This document shows, piece after piece, positions 12,301-23,389 of a stretch of DNA of 64,000 nucleotides. The position numbers and the translations under genes were made by a program. The stretch lies in assembly GCA_004194705.1 (NCBI GenBank), contig SADC01000458.1:1-64000 (forward strand), in the 5' to 3' direction. The notes under the pieces were generated by a model. The model ran no database searches. It was not told the origin of the DNA and saw nothing but the letters and a program-made list of their open reading frames with translations. Numbering within the stretch: the stretch's first letter is position 1; each line of letters begins with the position of its first letter. The DNA comes from Ditylenchus dipsaci. Lineage: Eukaryota > Nematoda > Chromadorea > Rhabditida > Anguinidae.

Positions 12301-12845
12301 GGTCTGAATTTTTTTTCCCATCCCCTAAAGTCAAGATTTTGCGCTGAACAAAACGTACTTTTCAGAATAACGATATAATTTTTGCATGATGAGATATAGC
12401 CTAAAGTCAAGGTAAAATCACCTTGATTTTACCTTGACCTTGACTTTCGCTAAAATCAAGGTGATTTTACCTTGACTTTAGGCTATATCTCATCGTGCAA
12501 AAATTATATCGTTATTCTGAAAAGTACGTTTTGTTCAGCGCAAAATCTTGACTTTAGGGTCAGGAAAAAAATTCAGACCCATTTTCCTTACTAAAATCGA
12601 GAAAAAACGACCTTGAAGTTTTAAAGTCAAGTTTTACCTTGAACTTGACCTTGACTTTTGAAAACACTGGCGCAGTGGCATGTGCAAAATTTGAATTGGC
12701 GGGGGACACTTCTCTTTCGTCTAGAACTATACTCTTTTGAGTCATATCAAACTACTCCAAAGAGTACAGTGATAGACGAAAGAGAAGTGTCCCCGCCAAT
12801 TCAAATTTTGCACATTCCGCTGCTCGCAAAAACCATGGTTCTTTA
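9309..12845. repeat. 3.4-kb direct duplication, copy B
   Basis: Second copy of 2089-5527, about 7.2 kb downstream of it. It keeps the un-inserted site of the 1844-2088 MITE at its left border (9299-9312). Its GC-rich tract (about 11855-12010) is longer than in copy A because of extra CCCAGCACCGC-like units. It ends inside a complete AAGGTCA-armed palindrome (about 12170-12845). No gene recognised. Confidence 0.85.
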
Positions 12846-13306
12846 ACAACGCTCATGTTGCAAAAAACTTTGTGTTGCTCAGAAAAAAACACTGCTTTTT
12901 CTTGAAATCAGAGTAGAAAAAAAAAAAGATATGAGGCTATCTTATCTATCTAGCATTCTGCATGGAAGGGGGCCTTGTTCATTCTTCACTGCAACCCTAC
13001 TATCGTCACATTGGTTGAGAAATAGATAAGCTTAAAAGCTACCTATACAACTTTTTTTTTAACTCTTCTTGTTTTTTAAAACCTTTATTCTTTTCAGATT
13101 ACTGTGAAAGTAGCTATTTTTAAATAGTTTATGTGAGATCCCCACATTCTTTAAATATTTAACTAAGATTAAAAAAAAGTTACCGAAGATCGTTTAAACT
13201 TTCTTCCAAACAGTGTTTCATACTCTGAAAAAAAATAAACATACAAAAAAAATATTTATAATATTTTTGGCATTGATTAAATGTATCTATGTTGTCACCG
13301 AGACGA
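12846..13306. other. non-coding, AT-rich
   Basis: Nothing recognised other than A and T runs. Confidence 0.5.
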
Positions 13307-13314
13307 GTCTCAAC

Positions 13315-13707
13315 CAGAGCTGTAAATCGATTTTTGACATCCGGCTCTATTTTCGGTCATAACTTTCCTATATTAGACTGTTCAAAAATCTGATTACCCA
13401 GTTATGTTCACTGATGCCTTAGCTATCTTACACACATACGAACATCCGGGTCGTTATAGAAAAAACATGCTTAATTTTAAAAACATCCGGATGTCAAAAG
13501 CGGATGTCAAAAAACATCCGCTTATGACATCCGGATGTTTTTAAAATTAAGCATGTTTTTCTATAACGACCCCGGATGTTCGTATGTGTGTAAGATAGCT
13601 AAGGCATCAGTGAACATAACTGGGTAATCAGATTTTTTGAACAGTCTAATATAGGAAAGTTATGACCGAAAATAGAGCCGGATGTCAAAAATCGATTTAC
13701 AGCCCTG
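13315..13707. mobile_element. near-perfect hAT-like palindrome, exact 8-bp target duplication
   Basis: The left end is CAGAGCTGTAAATCG and the right end is CGATTTACAGCCCTG. Arms of about 190 bp match almost base for base around a centre made of CATCCGGATGT and CATCCGC units. Both sides are flanked by GTCTCAAC (13307-13314 and 13708-13715), an exact 8-bp duplication. CAG-starting ends with 8-bp duplications fit hAT transposons. No coding capacity; a single strand could fold into one hairpin. Confidence 0.88.
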
Positions 13708-13715
13708 GTCTCAAC

Positions 13716-14116
13716 CGACAATTCTCGGTTTATCGTCTCGAAAATTCGGCTTTCTCGTTGCTCGATCGACCACATGAAAATTTTCGGCGAGATTTTCCAC
13801 AGGAATTTTTAATAATTTTTTTGAGCTTTGTCATTGTTTTTACTATGATAATGAATGAAATCTTTTTTGAGAATTTTTCCATAATGAAAAACAATAAATT
13901 ATTTCGGGCACTAACTAAATATCCATTTGCAATGTGAAAAAAAGTCTTATTATTGTTTCCGGAGAATCATCGAACATACTCTTCTAGCCGAAACATCCTT
14001 TTCGAAAATCGCGTACGCGGTTAAGTATAACACCAGCACGCTTCATTCAAGGATATGCTATAGTCGACCTTCAAATTGATGTCACATCAAGAGAATGGCG
14101 AAAAATTTACATGAGT
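13716..14116. other. non-coding, AT-rich
   Basis: No supported gene or complete repeat seen. Confidence 0.45.
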
Positions 14117-14120
14117 TTAA

Positions 14121-15267
14121 CACGTAAAATACCGGTTGTTACATTGGTTTATTTCGATGCAGAATTTAACGCTGAGCACGCCTGTGTTATTAGTTTTTCA
14201 AAATTCGCCCTAAGAATATGAGAAACGGCCCATTTTTGAAACCTTGTTTTTCGCGTTTTAAGCTATCATTAATTTTCGTTTTTCTTATGATTTCTATAAA
14301 TTTTTCTATTGTTTTTTATACCGTCGGAAAGCCAAAACTAGACCTTACCAACGGTATATCACACTGCCAAAAATAATTCGGAAATATTGTACTACCAGCA
14401 AAAAGAATGATTTTCGCCACTTTTTGTAAACGTATTTTTTTGAATAAAAAGTCAAAATTTTTTGCGATTCTAAAAACCCTTACGGCTCTACTATAGCTCA
14501 AAAGAAAGAACAATTAAAATGGAACATTCTTGTGCAAAAAAATAAAGTTAAACATGACAGAAAAAAGGCTTTCTTAGTGTTTAACAAGACTCCCAAAAAG
14601 TTCAAAAACGATTTTCACGTAAAACTTAAATTTTGCTAGAGAAACCTAGATTTTTGTCATCGGATTCGTGTTTAGCATGGTCGATTTGCTTATGAAACTG
14701 CCCTCAAAGCGAATTCCGCTCAAGACAAAAAACATTTAAACTTCAAAAATACGAGACTTGCGAATTTGAAATTTCACAGCAAGTTGTAAGCTTTGAGGGC
14801 AGTTTCATAAGCAAATCGACCATGCTGAACACGAATCACAAGAATGTTCTGCACAAGAATGTTCCATTTTAATTGTTCTTTCTTTGGCGCTATAGTAAAG
14901 CCATAATTATTTTTGGAATCGCAAAAAATTTTGACTTTTTATTCAAAAAAATACGTTTACAAAAAGTGGCGAAAATCATTCTTTTTGCTGGTAGTACAAT
15001 ATTTCCGAATTATTTTTGGCAGTGTGATATACCGTTGGTGAGCTCTAATTCTGGGCTTTCCGACGGTATGAAAAAAACAATAGAAAAATTTATAGAAATC
15101 ATAAGAAAACGAAAATTAATGATAGCTTAAAACGCGAAAAACAAGGTTTCAAAAATGGGCCGTTTCTCATATTCTTAGTGCGAATTTTGAAAAACTAATA
15201 ACACAGGCGTGCTCAGCGTTAAATTCTGCATCGAAATAAACTAATGTAACAACCGGTATTTGACGTG
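14121..15267. mobile_element. 1.15-kb foldback element flanked by TTAA
   Basis: Arms of about 500 bp are inverse copies (CACGTAAAATACCGGTTG at the left, the inverse at the right), with TTAA on each side (14117-14120 and 15268-15271). A second, inner inverted pair (GCATGGTCGATTTGCTTATG near 14678 and its inverse near 14805) surrounds the centre. TTAA targets fit piggyBac or Kolobok type transposases. The short open frames in the two arms mirror one another and are not genes. Confidence 0.75.
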
Positions 15268-15271
15268 TTAA

Positions 15272-16096
15272 TTTGGGATAATTAAAACACACAGTCTGTA
15301 AAAATGACAAACTTCTCGAGACAAGTTGGTCATGATGAAAAAATGAAATTTTCTTTTATTACTATCTTGTAGCCTGAACTCTAGCAAGCTCAAAACTGTT
15401 AGACCCCCTTGAAAACAACTTTAAAAGAGCCGAGCAATAACCGTTAGAAGCTGGTCGGTCATCGGGTGCCATTCTTTTTCACTCCTCAACTTCAAATTCT
15501 TCTAGCTTCAATTTTTTGTGACCGACCATGAGCTCATTGCGGCGGAAGGTGAATAGAGGGTTGGTTGTATGCATTCAGCGATAATTAACCAGGGTGCAAG
15601 ATTTTAAATTAACCTGATTCGACTAAAAATGGCCTAAAACAGCTTTGAAGTCAAAAAAAACTCGAAATTCGTGCAGCACAACTATTTATTAGTAAAATAT
15701 ATTTTCTCGTTTCTCGACCGAGATCCTTTTCATTTTGTCTTAAGTTGTTGTAGTAAAAAATTTGAAAAAACATCGATCTGTGTTTTTCTTCTAATTGATA
15801 CATTAAGTTTTTTGAACAGCGTCATACTGGATTAAACGGTTTATAGTTAACGCGCCAAAAATAAAGTGAAAATTCCATAAGGTTAAAATCTGCCCTTCAT
15901 TTAAAGAACCATGGTTTTTGACCGCAGCGGAATCTCCAAATTTTGGATTGGCGGGGAACACTTTTTTACTCTGAAAAAGTTCAACAATTATTTTTCAAAT
16001 TATTTTATCAAAATATAGAACCATTCACTAGTCGAGCGCAACGTTGCTTGACATTGCCAGATCGGACCGGCTTTCACTGCACCATAGCTGCTTATA
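15272..16096. other. non-coding with one repeat fragment
   Basis: About 15440-15545 holds a weak inverted pair around GACCGACCA/TGGTCGGTC. About 15895-15960 is one end of the family at 4861-5527 (AAAGAACCATGG ... TTGGCGGGG). No gene seen. Confidence 0.5.
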
Positions 16097-16347
16097 CCGT
16101 ATTTTCTCTAATTAGCCCACCCTCTCTAATAAACCCACCCCCTCGACTTCGAGGGTCTGTATCTCGGAACAGGGTGAATATTTTGCCAAGCTGTTTATTG
16201 CGTTTTCTTAGTTCCCGCGAGCTCTACCGATATCGATTTTCAGATTTATAATTTTCAACAGAAAAACTCGAGATCGCATTCAAATTTTTCCGATTTTCGG
16301 GTAATTGAAAAATGAACCCACCGGTGGGCTAATTAGAGGAAATACGG
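16097..16347. mobile_element. CCGTATTT-family MITE
   Basis: TA-flanked, begins CCGTATTTTCTCTAATTAGC and ends GCTAATTAGAGGAAATACGG. About 251 bp with the shared internal phrase about CTGTTTATTGCGTTTTCTTA. Non-coding. Confidence 0.88.
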
Positions 16348-16363
16348 TATGAGATTTTTATTT

Positions 16364-17196
16364 TAGAGATAGAAACTGGACTTACGCTACTTTCACTGCA
16401 CCGGCCGAGAACCCGTCCCATTGGACGAAATTTTATCCAAAATCCCGTCCCGGAATCCCGTCGGGTCAATTTCGAAAATCCCGCTCCCGGTTTCAGTTTT
16501 TTTTTCATCATAGACCGGAATTTCCAGTTAAGAAGATAAGGAACCATCAAACTTCTACTTTATCAATATCCAACCCTCAAGTTCGACCCTCCGTCATTTC
16601 CTATACCTTTGAGGCCACTTTTGGGATTCTTTGGCGAACGTAACATGTCCATCCAGTTAACGAAATCACTAAAATTTCATATATTTTGCAAAGGTCAAAT
16701 TTTCGCCTGCAAGACTGGACTTTCAATTTAATATTTTTAAGTTTTATTGTTATAAAGCAGCCAGTGAAATCTGAAATCTTTGCGATTTTTCGGAAATTGG
16801 GAAAAAGCTTCAAATACAATCGTAGTAAAAAAGGCTTGGATCAAGCATAATTGTCAAATTCGAGAGCGTAATGTTATTTCGAGAGCTATTTTATTTCTTG
16901 CACCTCATCTCTGGCAGCCATTATTGAAAAATACTAGCCTCGGTGTATCAATATATTTAGTTAACAGTTTAAGAGAGTTGCGCAGTAAAATTGTTGCATT
17001 TTTGCTTAAAAAAGGCCGAAATTTTTAAAAATTTAGGTATATTTCAACTTAAATTAAGCCAACTGAGATCCCGGTAATTTTACCGGGATCCCGTACGGGG
17101 TCCCGCTGAGTAGGTTCACGAAATCGCGGTCCCGGTTTCAATCTAGGTGAAAAATCACGTCCTGGAATCCCGATGGGTGGCGTTTTTCTATCTCTA
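16364..17196. mobile_element. hAT-like element with TAGAGATAGAAA ends
   Basis: Starts TAGAGATAGAAAC and ends with the inverse TTTTTCTATCTCTA. Flanking 8-mers are TTTTATTT and TTTAATTT, a target duplication with one mismatch. Next to each end are several GTCCCGG/AATCCCG units (16415-16500 and 17065-17175). Internal sequence of about 550 bp has no recognised transposase. Confidence 0.65.
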
Positions 17197-17284
17197 TTTA
17201 ATTTAAACTGGACTAATACATGAAATTTGAATTTTCAATGCAAATAAGAAATTATGCACATTCAAACTTAATTGGTCTCGATGA

Positions 17285-18040
17285 TAAAAAGTGTCCCCGC
17301 CAATTCAAATTTTGGAAATGTAGCTGCGTTCAAAAAACAACGATTCGCCTTTTATTGTATCTTTTGGATTTTTGGGATTTTATCTGAAAATTTTTTCGTG
17401 ACTAGTAGAGACTACTACTCGTGGTTTGCTACTAGGATCGAAAATTATACTGTTTTTATTGAAACTTATTAAACAACCTTTTTTACCTATTTTAATATAT
17501 TACCTGTCTCCTTAGTGAATTTATGGAAATTTTTTCCGATTTTAGTTTTACTTATTCCTTTAGAATTTTCAGCGATTGAAATTGAAAAAGCAAATACAGA
17601 AATAAGAGCCATCCACGAAAGGAATCCTTTAGCAGCTGGTTCATTTCACTTGAATATTTTCTTAGCAAAAATCCTAAAGAGACAGAATAAATTTTGTTTC
17701 TGTTTTTTAAACGAATAGTGATAACTTGAATTTATTATTATAACACCTAGAAAATATTATGTAAAATGGAAATGACTTGAACCCATCTTTCAAAGCAACT
17801 AAATTAGCTAAAATATCTCAAAAAATCATAAGATTCAAAAGCGCATACATCGGGTTTGCATATGTCCTGGTTTAGCAATAAAGTCTGATTTGTTTAGGTT
17901 TGAAATCTTTTCAAATCGAAGAAGCATGAACAATAGAAAATATCGAAAGAAAAATAATTGATCAGGGTTGTTGCAGTGTTTGCACTCACTTATTTGTTCG
18001 GCTGAAATAGTGAGAGTAATATTTTTTTTCTACGCATCTC
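17285..18040. other. non-coding with one repeat fragment
   Basis: About 17290-17330 is a fragment of the GTCCCCGCCAATTCAAATTTT family. The rest is AT-rich and I see no exon I would defend. Confidence 0.45.
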
Positions 18041-18046
18041 TATTAA

Positions 18047-18201
18047 CCCTTAAGTGCGCACTGTCCCATACATGGGACGCCCAAATGTAACACTTTCACG
18101 TCAAATTTTGGTGTTTTAGGAATATTTCTATTCGACTTGTAATCAAATATGTAATTTGTTTTTGCAAAAACGAGCTGCATCAAAGTGTTCGCGTTTAAGG
18201 G
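18047..18201. mobile_element. piggyBac-type MITE
   Basis: Begins CCCTTAAGTGCGCA and ends TGTTCGCGTTTAAGGG, each flanked by TTAA (18043-18046, 18202-18205). CCCT-starting ends and a TTAA target are the signature of piggyBac. Only 155 bp and non-coding. Confidence 0.8.
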
Positions 18202-18205
18202 TTAA

Positions 18206-18995
18206 AGAATCCATTGCCAAATTTTGCCTTGGTCCTTCTGTGGTTTTTTTGTAGAAAATAGCTTGGTTCCCCTGTTGTTTTTCAATGTGGTCATGGTAAT
18301 TAATGGAGTTTTTTTTTTGGTAAGCATAAGGGAAAAAATCAAAAAAATTCCATTCTGTCGGGAAGAACCAATAAGGAAAAAATTTGACGGGGAGGGGGGC
18401 TGCCCACCCTCACTGGTTACGCCACTGTTGAACAATATGGCGACTCTCTCTAATAAACCAACCCTTATAGGTAGATTAAAAATTAAACCGATCGGTCAGT
18501 ATATTAGATAAAATACAGGGAGGGGACATAGGTCACAGGTTCAGAAACTACTGAGTTTACACCCTATTTTTTTTATCGATTTTCAGTGACAGAGTTAAAC
18601 TTTCTGAGTTCTTGATGTGAAAACGGAGTGACCATCTGAAATTTTGAAAAACGCGGTTACGACAATAAAAAAGCGGTAAAGAAAAGGCATTTTTAAACCA
18701 AAAAACGCGGAATAAACAAGGCTCCGAGACTGAAAATGCGAAAAAATGCCTAATTGCCGAAAAATATACATGAAAATTTTTTCTATGCACTTATATTTAA
18801 GTAACAATAGATATCAAGGCTCAAAAGGGGTCAGCAAATGATTTTTTTCTTGTTTATCGGCTTCTAGTCAGAGATGGCCTTGTCTGGCTTAGACGAAGGA
18901 TGGATCGGGCTCGAAGACGGAGCGATCACTATGCTTGAAAGGTATCTGGAGCTAAATACTCATACTTTAAAAACTAATTATCTAAATATAGGCAG
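18206..18995. other. non-coding with MITE scraps
   Basis: About 18430-18515 is a decayed CCGTATTT-family scrap (CTCTCTAATAAACCAACCC). The opposing open frames at 18202-18511 look like shadows of low-complexity sequence. No gene supported. Confidence 0.4.
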
Positions 18996-18997
18996 TA

Positions 18998-19136
18998 CAG
19001 TCAACTCTCGATAATCCGTCACCCCTTGGGACCGGCAGTGGGGTGACGGATAATCGAGAGTGACGGATTAGCCTTATTTATTTAAGGCAAACCAAACAAA
19101 GTGTCACGAAGGTGACGGATTATCGAGAGTTGACTG
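18998..19136. mobile_element. Tigger/pogo-type MITE
   Basis: TA-flanked, starts CAGTCAACTCTCGATAATCC and ends with the inverse. This closely resembles known Tigger/Jerky-type ends, in which CAGT is followed by CTCGATAATCCG. 139 bp, with a second internal copy of the TCGAGAGTGACGGATTA phrase. A related, more diverged element lies at about 55420-55593. Confidence 0.85.
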
Positions 19137-19554
19137 TATATATAAAAGCAAGAAAAACATGTTCTCTATACCCAACTTATGACATATAAGAAGCATGGAA
19201 AGCTGTTTGCCCAATGCTTTCTCGTGTTTCGACATTCCTTTACAGCAAATCGATTAAAAAATCTTAATTGCGCTTTTGACTTGCTCTTTAATGCCTTGTT
19301 AAACGTGAAAATATTAATAGAAAATGTGAACAGAGATGATTAAACAAGTGAGAAAATTAGGCGATAGTAGCGAAATTTTCCTTTTTATCCTTGTTTTTTT
19401 ACATCAGCAAAATTTCATCAACAAAAGTTTGTCAACAATATGGTCGAAAAACAACATTTTAAGAAATTATCATTAGTGCACAGTCAAACCTGGATACAAC
19501 ACCATCCCAAGGGACCGATTGAATTGATAGACTTTTAGCAGAGGCAGTTTTAAA

Positions 19555-19870
19555 ATAAGATAATAAGAGGCCCTACCCCTCAATGGGTACCGATTTTCAA
19601 GCTTGCTGCCCCTGTTGTTTTTGTATTTTTAGGCTTGGGCTTAGGCAATGGTATGTCAGTGTGTGTTATGGCGGGCTTAAACATGTCACTTAAAGTTTGA
19701 AAAAGCAACTAAAAGGTTTGAATCCTTCCCAATATACGCTGGCTTATCTCTGCTCAAGCCTGAAAAACAACCGAGAAGTCTAAAACCTAAGAAAATCTAA
19801 GCCTAGACAAATACAAAAAAATGGGTGGACCAAGCTTAAAAATCAGTACCCATTGAGAAATAAGGCAAAT
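19555..19870. repeat. GCTTAGGC foldback element
   Basis: Left end ATGGGTACCGATTTTCAAGCTT, right end its imperfect inverse. Inside are TTAGGCTTGGGCTTAGGCAA and a facing inverted copy. Non-coding. Confidence 0.6.
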
Positions 19871-19904
19871 GAGATATGGCTTAAATCCTTTTACACCTTC
19901 AAAT

Positions 19905-20640
19905 TATTTTTTCATTCCCTCGAATTTTAAAACCTTGTTTTTATCTTAAATTTTTATTTTTTTTTAATATATCTCAGCTTCTTCTCACAAGTTATCAACT
20001 GACTTATTCAGATTTTGAAAAGTTGTATAAAAAAGTCTTTAAATACACCAAATTTTTAGACAATTTGTTTCATGAAAAGACTTGTCTCTCCATTTTTTTA
20101 AAATCTCATAAAGTCAGTTGATAGCTAGAAGGGGGTGGGGGGAACTACGTTAGAAGTTAGGGCTACATGCTGGTATAAAAATTTTAAAAAAATTTAATGA
20201 AAAGTTAAAGAAATACTTTATGGCTCTATCACAATTGTAAGTGTAAGTGTAAATGTTAATGTTTTTGGTATTGTGAAGACACCTTACATTTACACTTACA
20301 TTTACCGTATTTCCTCTAATAAGCGCCCCGGGGCGCTTATTTTCAAACCCCCAAAAATCGGAAATTTAAAATTCGATTTCGAGATTTTTGGGTGCTCAAC
20401 CAAAATCTAAAAAGTGGAATCGGTAGAGCTCGTGGGAGTTAAGAAAACGTATCAAACAGCTTTGCAAAATATTGCTTCTACACTGAGATCCAGACCCTCA
20501 AAGTCGAAAAGGGGCGCTTATTAGAGCGGGGGCGCTTATTAGAGGAAATACGGTACATTAACACTTACAATTGTGATAGAGCCATAAAAGAAATAATTTC
20601 AGGGGGTAAAAGTATAATTGGAGGGGTAAAAAAGTAAGTT
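19905..20640. repeat. foldback with (AAGTGT) arms interrupted by a MITE
   Basis: The arms near 20225-20300 and 20555-20590 read GCTCTATCACAATTGTAAGT and its inverse, with tandem AGTGTAAGTGTAAATG. A complete CCGTATTT MITE occupies 20305-20553, inserted at a TA in the right-hand TTTACA tract. Confidence 0.7.
20305..20553. mobile_element. CCGTATTT-family MITE, AAGCGCCCC sub-type
   Basis: TA-flanked, starts CCGTATTTCCTCTAATAAGC and ends with the inverse. Subterminal GCGCCCCGGGGCGC is itself palindromic. Nested in the older foldback at 19905-20640, so it is the younger insertion. Confidence 0.88.
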
Positions 20641-21200
20641 GAGGGGGAAAATACATACAGCCAATTTGATATTGTAGAAAACTATTTTTTATCGCCTGTC
20701 AATAGACATTGTCAGGCAAATGCATACCGTTGACTATCCACTAACGAACACCGAAAAAGTTCGTCCCCGCCTATTGTCTGACACTTTTTTAGCTCGATTT
20801 TTGAAAATCTCTTGCTAAACGTAGTTGGCTAGGCAAAAGTGACAAATTACATTCAGCAAATTGGATCCAAAGATGTAGGGTAAAAAGTGTCGGACCCTGG
20901 ACGAAAACGAACTGGGAGAGATGTCACTATATCCAGTATTGACAGTATAAGGTAGGGTCACATTTCATATCGCGACATTTCATTTCGCAGCTTTTATCGG
21001 GTCTGAAAGGTATTTTTTTTTATATTTCAGTCGAAATTGTTTTTAAACGCTTTTAAAACCTTTTCCTTCAACTTCTATGTCTATTTTATGGAAAATGACT
21101 AAAATGCAAATTTCCTAATTTTTTGGAATTTAATCATTTTTTCAAGAAATTGATTTTTTCCGAAAAGCCATATCTCAACATTATGATCTTGAAAAAGCAC
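20641..21200. other. repeat scraps, no gene
   Basis: About 20745-20930 resembles the interior of the element at 29692-30119 (GTTCGTCCCCGCCTA ... AAAAAGTGTCGGACCCT). The rest is AT-rich. Confidence 0.5.
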
Positions 21201-21208
21201 TTTGTAAC

Positions 21209-22231
21209 GGGTACGCGACAGTTCACGCCGGGACAATTCACGCCCGGGACAATTCACGCCCGGGACAATTCACGCCCGGGACAATTCACGCCCCGGACAA
21301 TTCACGCCCCAGGACAATTCACGCCCCTAGATAATTTACATTAAGTTACTTTATTTATTTACTTTTTCTATTTATCAAACCGTCTAAATCACCCAGAATT
21401 TGGTTAATAAGGGTAGCTACACACCCTAAAGAGTTTAGTTATTTAGTTAACTATGACTCACACCCTCACTCTCACCCATTAGGAAAAAACTGCTTCTCAG
21501 TTTTACTTTCACTCTCACTTTCAGTGCACCCAATGACTTTTTTCACTCTCACTCTCACGTTCAGTAAAGATTTCGCAATAAATTTTAATTTTTCAGTCTG
21601 AACCAGCCAAACCAGTGGTCGACCACTTAGATAAAAAATTTTATTTTTTCGGGTTCCAAAACCTGTTTTCTGGACTTATTCGGGCATGCTGAAGATGGTT
21701 TGATAGTGGTTATATGCCATTTTGAAGGGCATTTTTCTTGGTTTTGTTGTACCCAGGTAGTCGTACCCAGGTTGGGGAACTCAGGTTCGATCCCACGTAG
21801 TGGCACGCTATTTTTTTTGGCTTGTTAGGCCAGTTCTAGGAGTAATTAGACTTCTTTTGACGCCAGATTCGGAATCAGCCACCTGAATTACCCTTAGAAC
21901 TGGTCAAACAAGTCAATATAAATAGGATGTCACCACGTGGGACCGAACCTGCAACACCATTTAGGGCCAAAAAACGCGAAGGCTTACGCCCTGCGCCATA
22001 GAGGCCACTTTTTCAATCCTAAATAGTTTCTCGCCTCCTTCAACACCACCGGAATTCGAACCTGTAATCTATTAGCGGATCAATTTAACAGACATCCTTT
22101 ACCAGGATATAAATTTAGCGCCGTGAATTATCGTGAATTATCTAGGGGCGTGAATTGTCCGGGTGTGAATTGTCCCGGGCGTGAATTGTCCCGGGCGTGA
22201 ATTGTCCCGGGCGTGAATTGTCCGTGTACCC
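21209..22231. mobile_element. element with minisatellite arms, exact 8-bp target duplication
   Basis: Left end GGGTACGCGACAGTTCACGCC; right end is the inverse, GGCGTGAATTGTCCGTGTACCC. Each arm is a tandem array of a 17-18 bp unit close to GGGACAATTCACGCCC (about 21225-21330 and inversely 22125-22222). Both sides are flanked by TTTGTAAC (21201-21208 and 22232-22239). The interior holds a CACTCTCACTTTC simple repeat (about 21450-21565) and a damaged tRNA-like foldback (about 21765-22050). No coding capacity. Confidence 0.85.
21765..22050. repeat. tRNA-like foldback, copy 2 (damaged)
   Basis: The left arm keeps a B box (GGTTCGATCCCACG) but its A-box side has been lost; the right arm is the inverse and keeps CTGCGCCATAGAGGCCAC, the reversed A-box region. 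It lies inside the minisatellite-armed element. Confidence 0.65.
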
Positions 22232-22239
22232 TTTGTAAC

Positions 22240-23389
22240 ATAGGTTTTGTAGCGCTTGAGCTGCGCTACAATATGATGCTAAGAATTATTGTAACCTTTT
22301 AAATTTTATATAAATTCCTATCAGTTAAAGTAACGAATACGTTTTTAAATACGTAAGGACGAATACGTAAGGAGCCGGGCCGGCCCGTGCACAGTCCTGA
22401 ATAGCCTGTAAAAAAGTCACCCTGATTTTAGAATTGTTTACTTTTCTGTTTTCGAAAACGCTGAATTTCAAATTTCAAACCGCAAATATTTTTTTATGCG
22501 CAGACAACAACGGTAATATTTCACCGCCAGACCCTTGTGCTAGCCTATTGTCTATTAATCTTCAAAGTGGCACTGGCGGGCTCCATCTATAGGTTAGTAA
22601 ATGCTGGGCAATAGCAATAGTAGCAGTAGCACAGAGAGAGCAAGCAGGAGGACAGCAGCAATCGATAGCCAGACATTGAGCTGGTTTTGTTGTTATACAT
22701 ACTTACACATTCAACCATTGATTTGTTTGCTGGTCTGAGCTGTTCCTCTACAAGTGCTTTGTGTACTTTTCGGCTATTCTTCTCCCCAAAAGCAATCACC
22801 ACCTTGTTTGGAAACCGCTGCTTTTTCTAACATTTCAGTTTTTTATAGTTTGAAAGGAATTATTTGAAATAAGTTAGGGCCCTTGGTTTCTAGGCAATCC
22901 TGCTTCTGTTTAATACGATTGCTACTATTATGGGTGGGAGTGTTTATTTCCTACTTTTTTTTTCACCCTCTTGCTATCTCTTGCAGTCAAAAGCTTTTTG
23001 GCTTACTCATCTTTTGTTTTCAATTATTTTCTTAATTAGGTTAAATGAGGTTTTTCTGTCAGCTTCTTTGAAAAATTCAGTGTGCTTATTGGGGAAGTCA
23101 AAAATTACTCAACTTTTATTGTTCGTGTTTTTAGTACTCAGGTCATTTTACCCATTATGAGTTTTTATATTTTAAAAAATTCACAGGGCCCTTTATACTC
23201 GACTTTGCGAAAATAAACAGCTTGAGACGTTTTTTTCTTCAATATTGCATTTTTTGACTCGTTTTTTAATTTTATTCTGATACTTTTGAGTAACTGAAAT
23301 TTTAATAGAAATCGCGATCCCAAAGAAGAATTTCAAAAAAATACTTGATTGCAGAGATATGGCTTTAAGATGGTATTTGAACAAGTATT
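22240..23389. other. non-coding, no gene supported
   Basis: A GGGCCGGCCCG palindrome lies near 22377. About 22600-22700 has an AGCAATAGTAGCAGTAGC-like simple repeat that drives a minus-strand low-complexity frame. I see no exon with splice signals. Confidence 0.4.

Noticed and set aside
14316..15130. Facing 65- and 85-codon frames with a shared KNFDFLFKKIRLQKVAKI segment
   Set aside because: Mirror images caused by the foldback element 14121-15267.
21225..21330. Direct repeats resembling a CRISPR array
   Set aside because: Units are about 17 bp, contiguous without spacers, and mirrored at the other end of a transposon in an animal genome.
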